DNA of 64,000 nt from Faucicola osloensis_D (lineage in GTDB: Bacteria > Pseudomonadota > Gammaproteobacteria > Pseudomonadales > Moraxellaceae). Each line of letters opens with the position of its first letter. The stretch's first letter is position 1. Below the pieces are notes generated by a model. That model was not told the DNA's origin. It did no database searches and saw only the letters and a program-made list of their open reading frames with translations. Shown here one piece after another: positions 52,096-61,429 of the stretch. A program made the translations under genes and the position numbers. The DNA is taken from the NCBI GenBank assembly GCA_020041925.1, contig CP083409.1. The stretch is one strand, 5' to 3'.

Positions 52096-53244
52096 TTAGT
52101 CATCGGGTAAAAATTCTTGCAGCACTTGGTTTAAAAATAAAAACCCTTGCGCTGTGCAGTGGATATGGTCACCGCTTAACTCAACCAAACCCCGATTGTG
52201 TAGTTGTATCAATTGCGGCTCAATGACTGACCATGCTAAGCCTGTTCTTTCTATCCAAAACTGTTTGGGCACGCCATTTTTTAGCCGCAGCCCATTCATC
52301 ATAAATTCAAACGGTAAATCAGACGGCTTGATGGCTTGCCAACCTATCGCCGACTGATTAACCCTATAATCTTTTGGTAAGCGAGATTTGCTAAAACGGT
52401 AAATACCATCAGGCCGCGTGACTTTACCATGCGCGCCTGCCCCAATCGCCAAATAATCGCCAAACTGCCAATAGTTGAGATTATGCTGACTGGGCTGAAA
52501 ATCCACCTGTCTTGACCATGCCGACACTTCGTATTGCACAAATCCATTGGCTTTCAAAAGCTGAGCGCCTTGCTCAAAAATATCCACCAATATCTCGTCA
52601 TCGGGCAAAATCGGCGTATTGCGATAAAACACGGTATTGGGCTCAATGGTAAGCTGATACCATGAAATATGCGAAACGCCCAAATCAATCGCTTGCTGCA
52701 AATCGCTCAGCGCGTCTGTCAGTGTTTGGTTGGGCAAGCCATGCATTAAGTCGACATTTAACTTTTTAAACCCTGCTTGCTGGGCATTGGCAATAGCTAA
52801 AAGCGCTTGCTGCGGGTTATGAATCCGCCCCAAGGCGGCAAGTTTTTGGGTTTGAAAACTTTGTACGCCAAGCGACAACCGATTGATACCCACCGCTAAA
52901 TACTCATGAAATGGCGCATGCTCCACGGTGGCAGGATTGGCTTCCATGGTGATTTCACAATCGTCAGTCAGTGTTAACTGAGCATTGATACCCGCAAAAA
53001 GCTGCCGATATTGCGCAATGGGTAGTAGCGATGGCGTGCCGCCCCCAATAAAAATGGCGGCAATCTTGCGCCCTTGTACAAAGCTTAGCTGGGTTTTTAA
53101 ATCGTCTAATAAGGCATCGACATAGCCTACAAAATCAATCGGTATACGGCTTTCATGTGAATTAAAATCACAATAAGGGCATTTTTTAACACACCAAGGA
53201 ATATGGATATAAAGCGATAAAGGGATAAGGTTTGGATTTGGCAT
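52096..53244 (-). CDS. hemW: Radical SAM family haem chaperone HemW
   Basis: 382 aa. Radical SAM cluster motif CVKKCPYC (C18, C22, C25), glycine-rich FIGGGTPSLL, and the C-terminal HemN-like domain. HemW binds haem and delivers it, for example, to respiratory enzymes; it lacks the extra N-terminal Cys region of true HemN oxidase. Tyr/Asn substitutions of the active-site kind are not judged here. In many proteobacteria hemW neighbours rdgB; here tatD follows. Confidence 0.94.
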   Translation of the reverse strand: MPNPNLIPLSLYIHIPWCVKKCPYCDFNSHESRIPIDFVGYVDALLDDLKTQLSFVQGRKIAAIFIGGGTPSLLPIAQYRQLFAGINAQLTLTDDCEITMEANPATVEHAPFHEYLAVGINRLSLGVQSFQTQKLAALGRIHNPQQALLAIANAQQAGFKKLNVDLMHGLPNQTLTDALSDLQQAIDLGVSHISWYQLTIEPNTVFYRNTPILPDDEILVDIFEQGAQLLKANGFVQYEVSAWSRQVDFQPSQHNLNYWQFGDYLAIGAGAHGKVTRPDGIYRFSKSRLPKDYRVNQSAIGWQAIKPSDLPFEFMMNGLRLKNGVPKQFWIERTGLAWSVIEPQLIQLHNRGLVELSGDHIHCTAQGFLFLNQVLQEFLPDD

Positions 53245-53442
53245 TAATCAGTAACTAATTCATTTGATTGATAATTTAACACGCTATAGCCAATAATTTT
53301 TTGATGATAATCGCTACTATTTGGCTATACTTTAAAAAATAACAATGGTAGCATAGCCCCAAACTTTTATTTTGATTTTATTTAATAATTTATCGCTATT
53401 AGTTATTGCTATTTCATCTATTATCAAGGAAGGATTGTCATC
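53245..53442. other. Divergent spacer between hemW and the repeat-peptide ORF
   Basis: Candidate plus-strand promoter TTGATG (53301-53306), 19-nt spacer, TATACT (53326-53331). The spacing is long, so it is weak evidence. Nothing else is seen. Confidence 0.4.
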
Positions 53443-53532
53443 ATGTCATATACCCAAGCGCCTGATAAAAAAGCGCCTTATAAAAAAGCATCTTATAAAA
53501 AGTGCCATGTAAAAAGGTGCCTTATAAAATAG
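53443..53532 (+). CDS. Candidate basic repeat peptide (29 aa, possibly 40 aa with a frame repair)
   Basis: ATG at 53443 with a strong ribosome site (AAGGAAGGA, 53427-53435). The DNA is five copies of a 15-nt unit like GCGCCTTATAAAAAA, encoding xPYKK pentapeptides: APDKKAPYKKASYKK, then the frame shifts to KCHVKRCLIK and stops. The third copy has 14 nt; one more A in its A5 run would continue VPCKKVPYKIGMLNS to a stop about 10 residues later. A terminator follows at 53592-53638. Lys-rich; no family recognised. It may be a real microprotein gene or a decaying repeat. Confidence 0.4.
   Translation: MSYTQAPDKKAPYKKASYKKCHVKRCLIK
53457..53531. repeat. 15-nt tandem repeat, 5 copies
   Basis: Units GCGCCTGATAAAAAA, GCGCCTTATAAAAAA, GCATCTTATAAAAA (one base short), GTGCCATGTAAAAAG and GTGCCTTATAAAATA. 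Confidence 0.85.
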
Positions 53533-53591
53533 GCATGCTAAACTCACAGGCTATCAAGCCATGATTGAAGCGCTTTAAAAGCTATTGTTGT

Positions 53592-53638
53592 AAAAAAGCC
53601 TTTATCAAATTCTGGCAATATTTGATAAAGGCTTTTTT
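53592..53638 (+). terminator. Strong terminator after the repeat-peptide ORF
   Basis: 19-bp perfect stem (arms 53592-53610 and 53620-53638) with a 9-nt loop. Arms run from A6-GCCTTTATC to GATAAAGGC-T6. Confidence 0.85.
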
Positions 53639-53758
53639 ATGTTGATGCTATCACAATCAAACGCTAACTTTTTTTGACCTGTTAATTTGCTGACCTGTTA
53701 AACAACAAATTAAACAATAAAAAATCATGCCGCAAAATCTGTTAAACTGCCGCCTTTA

Positions 53759-55159
53759 TTGAATTTTCTACGCATATTTGGTCATTACATGCTGTCAGCT
53801 ATTGCTCGTCAAGACTTAAAACAATTATTTGTCTTGACCTTACCTATTTTAATCACCCAGATTTGCCAGTCAGGGCTCGCCTTGGTCGATACCTTACTCG
53901 CTGGGCAAGTCTCCGCGCTAGATTTATCAGGCGTGGCAATCGGTGCGGGTATTTGGATGCCCACGTTTTTGCTAGCAGTTGGTATTTTGCTTGCCACCAC
54001 GCCATTGATTGGGGAAGCGATTGGTCAGCAGCGACTACAAAAAGTGCCGTTTATTACCCAACAATCGCTTTGGCTGGCGCTTATCATCGGTATGATAGGG
54101 TTTGTGGCGGTCAATCAGCTGCATTATTTGTTTGATTGGATGAAGGTACCGAAGGATATTCAGCATATCGCGCAAAAATTCTTGTTTGGTATCTCTTTTG
54201 GGTTTCCTGCAGTCTGTCTATATACCTCGCTGCGCTGCTACACCGAAAGCTTGAAACATCCCACCGTGGTCATGGTGATTAGCCTCATTGGTTTGATTTT
54301 AAATGTGCCGCTCAGCTATGCGTTTATTCATGGCGTGACCTTTGGTGAAACTGTGCTGATTCCTGCCATGGGCGGCGCAGGCTGTGGTTTTGCCTCTGGG
54401 ATTGCGTTATGGATAAATTTACTGATGTTGGTAAGCTATTTGACTTTGAGTCCCCAGTCAGATTTTGCCAATCAACGGTTTTTTGCCAATTTTGCCGGCA
54501 TGGATTTTGCTCAGTTGCGTCAGCAATTATCGATTGGCATTCCCATTGGCATGTCGATTTTTTTTGAAGTAAGCGCCTTTAGTCTAGCTTCCATTATCAT
54601 CAGCCCACTGGGTGAAATCGCGGTGGCAAGCCATCAGGTAGCGTTGACGATTTCATCGCAGTTATTTATGTTCCCGTTTTCAGTCGCGATGGCGCTCACC
54701 ATCATGGTGTCAAATCGCTATGGCGCCAAAGATTACCGAGAGCTTAAACGTATCAAGCTCATCGGCATTGCCGTAGCCACGTCATTTGCGGTGATTAGCA
54801 TGTTGTTAACTGCCATTTTTCGGCAAGCCCTGCCAACTTTCTTTAGTGAAAATCCCCAAGTGATTGAGCAAGCCGCGCTGTTGTTATGGTTTGCCACCGT
54901 GTATCAGTTGTTTGATGCCTGGCAGGTCAATTTTGCGGGAATTTTGCGCGGTATGCAAGATACCACAGTGCCGATGTTTATCACCTTGTTTTGCTATTGG
55001 GTGGTGGCGATTCCGCTGGGTACTTATTTGGTGCGCCATACCGATATGGGGGCTAAAGGGTTTTGGATCGCGCTGGTTGCAGCGCTGGGATTGGCGTCAC
55101 TGCTGTTAGGGACGCGTTTATTACGTCAGCAAAAACGCTTAAAAATGGCTTGGCTATAA
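53759..55159 (+). CDS. MATE family efflux transporter
   Basis: 466 aa from a TTG at 53759, or 456 aa from the ATG at 53789; neither has a good ribosome site. Twelve membrane helices in two halves of the MATE (NorM-like) family, with the N-terminal LTLPILITQICQSGLALVDT and the loop GVAIGAGIW. These sodium- or proton-driven exporters remove cationic drugs. Substrates cannot be read from sequence. It faces cysK across a terminator. Confidence 0.92.
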   Translation: MNFLRIFGHYMLSAIARQDLKQLFVLTLPILITQICQSGLALVDTLLAGQVSALDLSGVAIGAGIWMPTFLLAVGILLATTPLIGEAIGQQRLQKVPFITQQSLWLALIIGMIGFVAVNQLHYLFDWMKVPKDIQHIAQKFLFGISFGFPAVCLYTSLRCYTESLKHPTVVMVISLIGLILNVPLSYAFIHGVTFGETVLIPAMGGAGCGFASGIALWINLLMLVSYLTLSPQSDFANQRFFANFAGMDFAQLRQQLSIGIPIGMSIFFEVSAFSLASIIISPLGEIAVASHQVALTISSQLFMFPFSVAMALTIMVSNRYGAKDYRELKRIKLIGIAVATSFAVISMLLTAIFRQALPTFFSENPQVIEQAALLLWFATVYQLFDAWQVNFAGILRGMQDTTVPMFITLFCYWVVAIPLGTYLVRHTDMGAKGFWIALVAALGLASLLLGTRLLRQQKRLKMAWL

Positions 55160-55335
55160 AAATAAGTCGGTAATAAAAACGACTTGAAAAAAAATGAGTG
55201 GCAATAATTAGCAAATTTACTTAGGCTATTTATTGTGGATTATTGGTTATGGTCATGAATTGATGACGATGTTTGGGGTATTCAACCGATGATTTTTATA
55301 GCGATTTTAAATTAAAATCAAAGTAAAAATAAAAT

Positions 55336-55363
55336 AAAAAAGGGCGAACTAACGCCCTTTTTT
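55336..55363. terminator. Bidirectional terminator between MATE and cysK
   Basis: 11-bp stem A6-GGGCG / CGCCC-T6 with an AACTAA loop. Confidence 0.85.
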
Positions 55364-55381
55364 ATCGTTCATGAAAGCTTG

Positions 55382-56398
55382 TTAATTAAAGTTTTCGCCA
55401 GTGAAGATACCATCAAATAGCACACTGGATAAATAACGCTCACCACTGTCTGGCAAAATAACCACAATGGTTTTGCCTTGCATCTCAGGGCGGCTTGCTA
55501 GTTGATGAGCCGCTTGCAGCGCTGCACCGCAAGAGATACCACATAAAATACCTTCTTGGGTCATCGCCCGTCTTGCCCATGCAATCGCATCATCGCCCGT
55601 TACCGTGATGACTTCATCAAGTAAATCAAGCGCAAGATTTTTTGGGATAAAGTTGGCGCCAATCCCTTGGATTTTATGCGGACCTGGGGTAATGGGTTTG
55701 CCTTCACGCGTCTGGGTAATAATCGGTGATTCTGCAGGTTCAACCGCGACGGTATAAAGCGGCTGGTTTTTGATTTGTTTAAAATAACGGGCGATACCTG
55801 AAATCGTCCCGCCTGTACCCACGCCTGCCACTAGCGCATCGACCTTACCCGCGGTGGCATTAAAAATCTCAGGTGCGGTAGTTTTGACATGGGTGTCAGG
55901 GTTGGCAGGGTTATCAAATTGTTGTGGCAAAAAGTATTCGCCAGGATGGTTATCATAGATTTCTTGCGCAGCTTCCACCGCGCCTTTCATACCTAGCGAA
56001 GGTTCAGTGAGCACCAAGTGTGCGCCCAAGGCGGCTAGCACTTTACGGCGCTCCATACTCATCGAGGCTGGCATGGTCAGCGTGATTTTATAGCCTTTGG
56101 CGGCTGCCACAAACGCCAGCGCAATCCCCGTGTTACCGCTGGTCGGCTCGATGATTTGCATACCTGGCTTTAATAACCCTGCTTGCTCGGCGGCTTGCAC
56201 CATGCCCGCACCGATTCGGCATTTGACCGAAAACGCCGGGTTACGTGACTCAATCTTGGCAAGCACAGTCACTCCCTGTGGCATGATATGATTAAGACGC
56301 ACCAGTGGCGTGTTACCAATAGTATCGGCATTGTTGGCATATACCGCTGTACCAAGGTTGGCGGGTGCGGTGTAGTGATCATCAGGTTGTTGTAGCAT
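55382..56398 (-). CDS. cysK: Cysteine synthase A (O-acetylserine sulfhydrylase)
   Basis: 338 aa. PLP enzyme joining O-acetylserine and sulfide to cysteine. N-terminal TIGNTPLVRLN; Schiff-base Lys K59 in NPAFSVKCRIG; PLP loops EPTSGNTGIALAF and GVGTGGTISGIAR. AAGGGA lies 6 nt before the ATG at 56398; the ATG at 56404 touches that site, so the shorter form is preferred. It is divergent from dapD; cysE is 15 kb away. Confidence 0.96.
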   Translation of the reverse strand: MLQQPDDHYTAPANLGTAVYANNADTIGNTPLVRLNHIMPQGVTVLAKIESRNPAFSVKCRIGAGMVQAAEQAGLLKPGMQIIEPTSGNTGIALAFVAAAKGYKITLTMPASMSMERRKVLAALGAHLVLTEPSLGMKGAVEAAQEIYDNHPGEYFLPQQFDNPANPDTHVKTTAPEIFNATAGKVDALVAGVGTGGTISGIARYFKQIKNQPLYTVAVEPAESPIITQTREGKPITPGPHKIQGIGANFIPKNLALDLLDEVITVTGDDAIAWARRAMTQEGILCGISCGAALQAAHQLASRPEMQGKTIVVILPDSGERYLSSVLFDGIFTGENFN

Positions 56399-56627
56399 AA
56401 TCATTCCCTTTTTTTTGTGCTGTATTTTTTTAGTGGTCGTTCAAGTAATTTTTTAAGTATTAGCTTTAGAATTTTACGTCAGCGATTGCGCGGTGTCTAA
56501 CGCCATTTGGTTAATTTAATATACCAAATTTGTCTAAGCACTACTCAGCAATATCGCATTATCATTTGCCAAAACTGCCAAAATTAGCGACAATGACCTA
56601 CCTTTTTTTGGATTGTAGGAAAAAATT

Positions 56628-57449
56628 ATGTCATTACAACAGATTATTGAAGATGCGTTTGAAAACCGTGCCAACTTCAACCCCAATGACGCCACCGACG
56701 ATGTGCGTGCCGCCGTCAATGAAGTCCTCGCTCAGCTCGATGCCGGCACCTTGCGGGTGGCAGAAAAAAAAGACGGTGAATGGATCGTCAACCAATGGGT
56801 CAAAAAAGCGGTATTATTATCCTTTCGTCTGAACGACAACCGCATCATGAATGGCGGTCGTGACCTGCAGTTCTTTGATAAAGTCGAAACCAAATTTTCA
56901 GACTGGGGCGATGAACAATTTGCCAAAGCGGGCGTGCGCGTGGTGCCACCTGCTGTCGCGCGTAAAGGCTCATACATTGCCAAAGGCGCTATCTTAATGC
57001 CATCTTATGTCAATATCGGCGCCTATGTCGATGAAGGCACGATGGTCGATACGTGGGCGACGGTGGGGTCATGCGCCCAAATCGGTAAAAACGTGCATCT
57101 ATCAGGCGGTGTCGGCATTGGCGGCGTCCTTGAGCCGCTACAAGCCAACCCAACCATCATTGAAGACAACTGCTTTATCGGTGCGCGCTCAGAAATCGTT
57201 GAAGGTGTAATTGTTGAGGAAGGCTCGGTGATTTCGATGGGCGTGTATATCGGTCAATCAACCAAAATCCTAGACCGCGAAACAGGCGAAATCAGTTACG
57301 GTCGTATTCCTGCAGGTTCGGTGGTCGTGTCGGGCAGTTTGCCAAGTAAAGACGGCTCGCATAGCTTGTACTGTGCGGTAATTGTGAAAAAAGTAGACGC
57401 ACAAACCCGCTCTAAAACCTCCATCAACGATTTGCTCAGAATGGACTAG
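56628..57449 (+). CDS. dapD: 2,3,4,5-tetrahydropyridine-2,6-dicarboxylate N-succinyltransferase
   Basis: 273 aa (E. coli: 274). Succinylase step of diaminopimelate and lysine synthesis. An N-terminal helical domain is followed by a left-handed beta-helix of hexapeptide repeats (YVNIGAYVDEGTMVDTWAT; IGARSEIVEGVIVEEGS). AGGAA precedes the ATG. It has its own terminator. Confidence 0.98.
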   Translation: MSLQQIIEDAFENRANFNPNDATDDVRAAVNEVLAQLDAGTLRVAEKKDGEWIVNQWVKKAVLLSFRLNDNRIMNGGRDLQFFDKVETKFSDWGDEQFAKAGVRVVPPAVARKGSYIAKGAILMPSYVNIGAYVDEGTMVDTWATVGSCAQIGKNVHLSGGVGIGGVLEPLQANPTIIEDNCFIGARSEIVEGVIVEEGSVISMGVYIGQSTKILDRETGEISYGRIPAGSVVVSGSLPSKDGSHSLYCAVIVKKVDAQTRSKTSINDLLRMD

Positions 57450-57479
57450 ATTTTTAGTCAAGATAACCGTAAATTATTT

Positions 57480-57509
57480 AAAGCAAATCAGCCATGGTTT
57501 GCTTTTTTT
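57480..57509 (+). terminator. dapD terminator
   Basis: AAAGCAAA / TTTGCTTT with a 10-nt loop, then T4 more (T7 run in total). Confidence 0.75.
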
Positions 57510-57552
57510 GTAGCCTTCAGCAAATTTTATAGCCTTTATTAAAGGAAACAGT

Positions 57553-57957
57553 ATGTCGTCACAACAAAACACCCCGTATGACAACGGCATTGCCGTGCGC
57601 AAACAAGTCATGGGCGAAGCGCATGTGGAGCGTGCCATGTCACAAGTCACCGAATTTACCGCTCCGCTACAGGACTGGATTAATGAACACGCCTGGGGCT
57701 CAACATGGCAACGCGACGCCACTGATGGAAAAGGCCTTGATCGTAAAACCCGCTCGCTAGTCACCCTTGCCTTTTTAATCGCGCAAAAATCACCCACAGA
57801 ACTAAAAGGTCATATTCGCGGGGCGATTAATAACGGCGCAAGCGTGGCAGAAATTCAAGAAGTGCTACTACATAGCCTACCTTACTGCGGTGCACCAGCA
57901 GCACAAGAAGCTTATCGTGCTGCAGTGGACGTGTTAACCGAAATGAAATTGCTTTAA
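57553..57957 (+). CDS. Carboxymuconolactone decarboxylase family protein
   Basis: 134 aa, similar in length and pattern to 4-carboxymuconolactone decarboxylase (PcaC) of the protocatechuate pathway: RKQVMGEAHVERAM, DRKTRSLVTLAFLIAQ, LKGHIRGAINNGASVAEIQEVLLHSLPYCGAPAA. The CxxC of AhpD is absent. Good ribosome site AAAGGAAA. No other pca genes are in the window, so a general family call is safer than pcaC. Confidence 0.88.
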   Translation: MSSQQNTPYDNGIAVRKQVMGEAHVERAMSQVTEFTAPLQDWINEHAWGSTWQRDATDGKGLDRKTRSLVTLAFLIAQKSPTELKGHIRGAINNGASVAEIQEVLLHSLPYCGAPAAQEAYRAAVDVLTEMKLL

Positions 57958-58029
57958 CCGCTGAACACAAAGATTTATTGGCATAAATTTGATAAAATAA
58001 ACGCTAATTTTTATTAGTTAATCACATTT

Positions 58030-58752
58030 ATGCCAAATTCAACGCTACCCATCCGCAATACCGCCATTCCCACCACTGACCCCGAAGCAGGACTTAAAAT
58101 CACTGAGATTTTTTACTCGCTGCAAGGTGAAGCTTTGACCGCAGGATTGCCGACGATTTTTATTCGCTTGACGGGCTGCCCGCTGCGCTGCGTGTATTGT
58201 GATACCGAATATGCCTTTGTCGGCGGCGAGCGCATGAGTTTGGCAGGGATTTTGGCAGTGTGTCAGAGTTTTCCGTGCCAGCGTATTTGTTTGACAGGCG
58301 GCGAACCTTTAGCCCAGCCCAATGCAATCGCTTTGATGAACTTGCTACTGGCGCATGGCTACGAGATTTCGCTTGAAACTTCGGGCGCGCTGTCCGTGGC
58401 AGAGGTGCCAACGGCAGTCTCTAAGGTCATGGATATCAAAACCCCAAGCTCTCAAGAAGCCGATAAAAATCTGTGGCAAAACCTCCCCTACTTAACTACC
58501 CATGACCAAATCAAATTTGTCATTATGAATCGTGACGATTATGACTGGTCAAAACAAATCCTCGCAGACTACCAACTGGATACAAAAGTCGCAACGGTAT
58601 GGTTTTCTCCGATGTTTAATGTGGAAGAACGTCAAGCCAATGTACCTACCCTTGCCACTGACTTGGCAGAATGGATACTTGCCGATGCGCTGCCGGTGCG
58701 TTTTCAACTGCAACTGCATAAAATCATTTGGGCAGATGCCAAAGGCAAATAG
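58030..58752 (+). CDS. queE: 7-carboxy-7-deazaguanine synthase
   Basis: 240 aa. Radical SAM enzyme of queuosine precursor synthesis. N-terminal ITEIFYSLQGEA, cluster motif CPLRCVYC (C50, C54, C57), LTGGEPLAQPNA, and SLETSGA. It ends near FQLQLHKIIWADAKGK, as in other QueE. No queC or queD is adjacent. It lies 59 bp before the DMT transporter gene. Confidence 0.96.
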   Translation: MPNSTLPIRNTAIPTTDPEAGLKITEIFYSLQGEALTAGLPTIFIRLTGCPLRCVYCDTEYAFVGGERMSLAGILAVCQSFPCQRICLTGGEPLAQPNAIALMNLLLAHGYEISLETSGALSVAEVPTAVSKVMDIKTPSSQEADKNLWQNLPYLTTHDQIKFVIMNRDDYDWSKQILADYQLDTKVATVWFSPMFNVEERQANVPTLATDLAEWILADALPVRFQLQLHKIIWADAKGK

Positions 58753-58811
58753 CCGCTGTTAAATAGCCCCTGTCAAATCGTTAAAACACAACTTAGGGAA
58801 ATATCAAGCCA

Positions 58812-59855
58812 ATGGGAAAGATGATTGTTTGGGGGCTGATTGCGTCGGCTTTTTTTAGCACGTCATTTGTACTGTATCAATTAATGAGTGTACAAGGTGG
58901 ACATTGGTTTTGGTCAGCAAGTTTTCGCTGTTTTTTTATGTGGCTGTTGTTATCGGTTTTTATTTTGCTACAAAACAAACTCAATCCGTCCAAGCTATTA
59001 GAACTATGTAAACTATTTGCCAGTCATTGGCAGTTTTGGTGTGTGACCGGCGGCATTGGACTTGGCACGTATGGGCTGCTGGCGTTTGCGGCGGATTATG
59101 CCGAAGGCTGGGTGATTGCCGCGACCTATTTATTTACTGTGGTGGCAAGTTTGGTGGTGCTGAGTTTTTTTGGGCAATCATTTCAAAAAAAAGTCATTGT
59201 CTATTCGGTGATTGTATTTATCGGTGTGGTACTTGCCAATGTAGGTGAAGGATTAAGGCATAGCACGAGCCAAGGCACTGATTGGCATGCTTTGTTGCTA
59301 TTTGGTGCGCTACCTGCCTTTATTGCCAGTTTTTGTTTTCCCTTAGGTAATCAATTGATTTGGCAAGCAGGACAACCCAAAGAGGGCACCACCCATCCTA
59401 CCGATGAAATAAGCAAGGCAGCGAGCAATGAAACGCGCAAAGTAACGAGCGAATTGGCAACGAGCAAATTGCTACAAAAAGTGCCGCAAGTGACTTCCCC
59501 ACTGCTATCAAATCCCTTGCATAAAGTCTGGCTGATGTCGCTAGGGTCATTGCCGATGTGGCTGCTATTAGGCGTCATAGTACAACCGCCCGCGCCCAGT
59601 GTCTCACAAATAACCATTAGTTTTTTGGTTGCGTTGATGGCAGGTGTGCTTGGTACGACCACTTTTTTACATGCCCGTAGTCTTGCCAAACAGCCACAAC
59701 AACTGGCCGCCGTCGATGCCACACAAGGCAGTGAAATTATTTTTGCGTTGTTAGGCGGTATGTTGCTGCTGCATACGCCCATGCCATCAGGCTTAAGTTT
59801 TGTGGGGATTGCGTTGGTGATTATTGGGCTTGTGCTGTTTGCCAAGCAACGCTAG
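58812..59855 (+). CDS. DMT superfamily transporter (multidrug resistance efflux family)
   Basis: 347 aa, about ten membrane helices in two halves. The N-terminal VWGLIASAFFSTSFVLYQLM and FWSASFRCFFMWLLL fit the putative multidrug efflux family (PF13536 type) within the EamA/DMT group. A hydrophilic loop of about 55 residues, rich in Thr/Ser/Glu, separates the halves. Substrate unknown. GGGAAA lies 10 nt before the ATG. Confidence 0.85.
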   Translation: MGKMIVWGLIASAFFSTSFVLYQLMSVQGGHWFWSASFRCFFMWLLLSVFILLQNKLNPSKLLELCKLFASHWQFWCVTGGIGLGTYGLLAFAADYAEGWVIAATYLFTVVASLVVLSFFGQSFQKKVIVYSVIVFIGVVLANVGEGLRHSTSQGTDWHALLLFGALPAFIASFCFPLGNQLIWQAGQPKEGTTHPTDEISKAASNETRKVTSELATSKLLQKVPQVTSPLLSNPLHKVWLMSLGSLPMWLLLGVIVQPPAPSVSQITISFLVALMAGVLGTTTFLHARSLAKQPQQLAAVDATQGSEIIFALLGGMLLLHTPMPSGLSFVGIALVIIGLVLFAKQR

Positions 59856-59878
59856 CGGTAGTCCACGTTGTGATAGTT

Positions 59879-59887
59879 TGCTATAAT
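59879..59887 (+). promoter_or_regulatory. purB promoter, extended -10
   Basis: TGCTATAAT, 48 nt before the purB ATG; weak -35. Confidence 0.55.
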
Positions 59888-59935
59888 GCAGGCACTTTTA
59901 CGTTAACCCTTTATTTAACCGATTAGGATTATTTG

Positions 59936-61318
59936 ATGAATACTTTGACCGCTCTTTCACCTATTGATGGTCGCTATGCCAGTAAAGTGGATAGTTTACG
60001 TCCTTACCTGTCAGAATTTGGCTTGATTCATGCCCGTGTGACGGTGGAAGTGCGCTGGTTGCAGACCCTTGCCAATCATGCAGATATTCATGAAATTCAG
60101 CCTTTTTCCGCAGCGACCAATGAGCGCTTAGACGCGATTGTAGCCAATTTTAGCGAAGCAGACGCGATGCGTATCAAAGACATCGAACGCACCACCAACC
60201 ATGATGTCAAAGCCGTTGAATACTTTTTAAAAGAAAAAATTGCCGATATCGATGCACTAAAAGACGCGGGTGAATTTATCCATTTTGCCTGTACCTCTGA
60301 AGACATCAATAACTTATCACACGCATTGATGTTAAAATCAGGTCGCGACGTACTGGCGCAATCGATGCAAAAAATCATTGATGAGATTGCAGCCCTCGCC
60401 GAAACCCATGCCGACCAACCCATGCTGTCACGCACGCATGGGCAAACCGCAAGCCCAACGACTTTGGGTAAAGAAATGGCAAACGTGGCATACCGTCTGC
60501 ATCGCCAGCTCAAGCAATTTAATAACGTAGAATTGCTAGGTAAAATCAATGGTGCGGTGGGCAACTACAACGCGCACCTGTCAGCCTACCCACATATTGA
60601 CTGGGCAAAAAATGCCGAAAACTTTGTCACCAGCCTTGGGTTGACCTTTAATCCCTATACCACCCAAATTGAGCCACATGACTATATCGCCGAATTGTTT
60701 GACGCCCTGCGCCGTTACAATACCATTTTGATTGATTTTAACCGCGATGTATGGACGTATATCTCCTTGGGTTATTTCAAACAAAAACTCAAAGATGGCG
60801 AAGTGGGCTCATCCACCATGCCACACAAAGTCAACCCAATCGACTTTGAAAACTCAGAAGGTAATCTAGGTATTGCCAATGCCATGCTCGCGCATTTGGG
60901 TGAAAAATTGCCGATTTCTCGTATGCAGCGCGACTTGACCGACTCGACAGTCCTTCGCAATATGGGAGTGGGTTTTGCCCATAGTCTGATTGCCTTTGAC
61001 GCCTGCTTAAAAGGTATTGGCAAATTAGAGCTTAACGCCAATCGTCTCAATGAAGACTTGGACCTTGCCCAAGAAGTGTTGGCGGAGCCAATCCAAACCG
61101 TGATGCGTCGCTACAATGTTGAAAAACCCTATGAGAAACTAAAAGCCTTGACCCGCGGTCAAGCCATGACTCGTGAGATGATGGTCAACTTTGTCAATGG
61201 TGATGAACTGGCAGCCGTACCAGAAGCTGAGCGTCAACGTTTGGCTGATTTGACCCCTGCCACTTATACAGGTAATGCAGCACAGCAAGCCAAAAACTTG
61301 AAAAATTTATTAAAATAA
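59936..61318 (+). CDS. purB: Adenylosuccinate lyase
   Basis: 460 aa (E. coli: 456). It acts twice in purine synthesis (SAICAR to AICAR; adenylosuccinate to AMP). N-terminus LTALSPIDGRYASKVD; TTNHDVKAVEYFLKE; HFACTSEDINNLSHA; catalytic-region RTHGQTASPTTLGKE; fumarase-family signature GSSTMPHKVNPID. AGGA lies 7 nt before the ATG at 59936, so a TTG at 59933 is not used. Confidence 0.98.
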   Translation: MNTLTALSPIDGRYASKVDSLRPYLSEFGLIHARVTVEVRWLQTLANHADIHEIQPFSAATNERLDAIVANFSEADAMRIKDIERTTNHDVKAVEYFLKEKIADIDALKDAGEFIHFACTSEDINNLSHALMLKSGRDVLAQSMQKIIDEIAALAETHADQPMLSRTHGQTASPTTLGKEMANVAYRLHRQLKQFNNVELLGKINGAVGNYNAHLSAYPHIDWAKNAENFVTSLGLTFNPYTTQIEPHDYIAELFDALRRYNTILIDFNRDVWTYISLGYFKQKLKDGEVGSSTMPHKVNPIDFENSEGNLGIANAMLAHLGEKLPISRMQRDLTDSTVLRNMGVGFAHSLIAFDACLKGIGKLELNANRLNEDLDLAQEVLAEPIQTVMRRYNVEKPYEKLKALTRGQAMTREMMVNFVNGDELAAVPEAERQRLADLTPATYTGNAAQQAKNLKNLLK

Positions 61319-61334
61319 GACTTTTTCGCTCATC

Positions 61335-61362
61335 AAAAAGGGCGCCTAAGCGTCCTTTTTTT
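61335..61362 (+). terminator. purB terminator
   Basis: A5-GGGCGC, CTAA loop, GCGTCC-T7, with one G-T pair. Confidence 0.75.
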
Positions 61363-61429
61363 ACATGACTTTTTTACATGATTTTTTTACATAAATTTTT
61401 TTAGATAAATTTGTTGATTGAGCTTTGGG

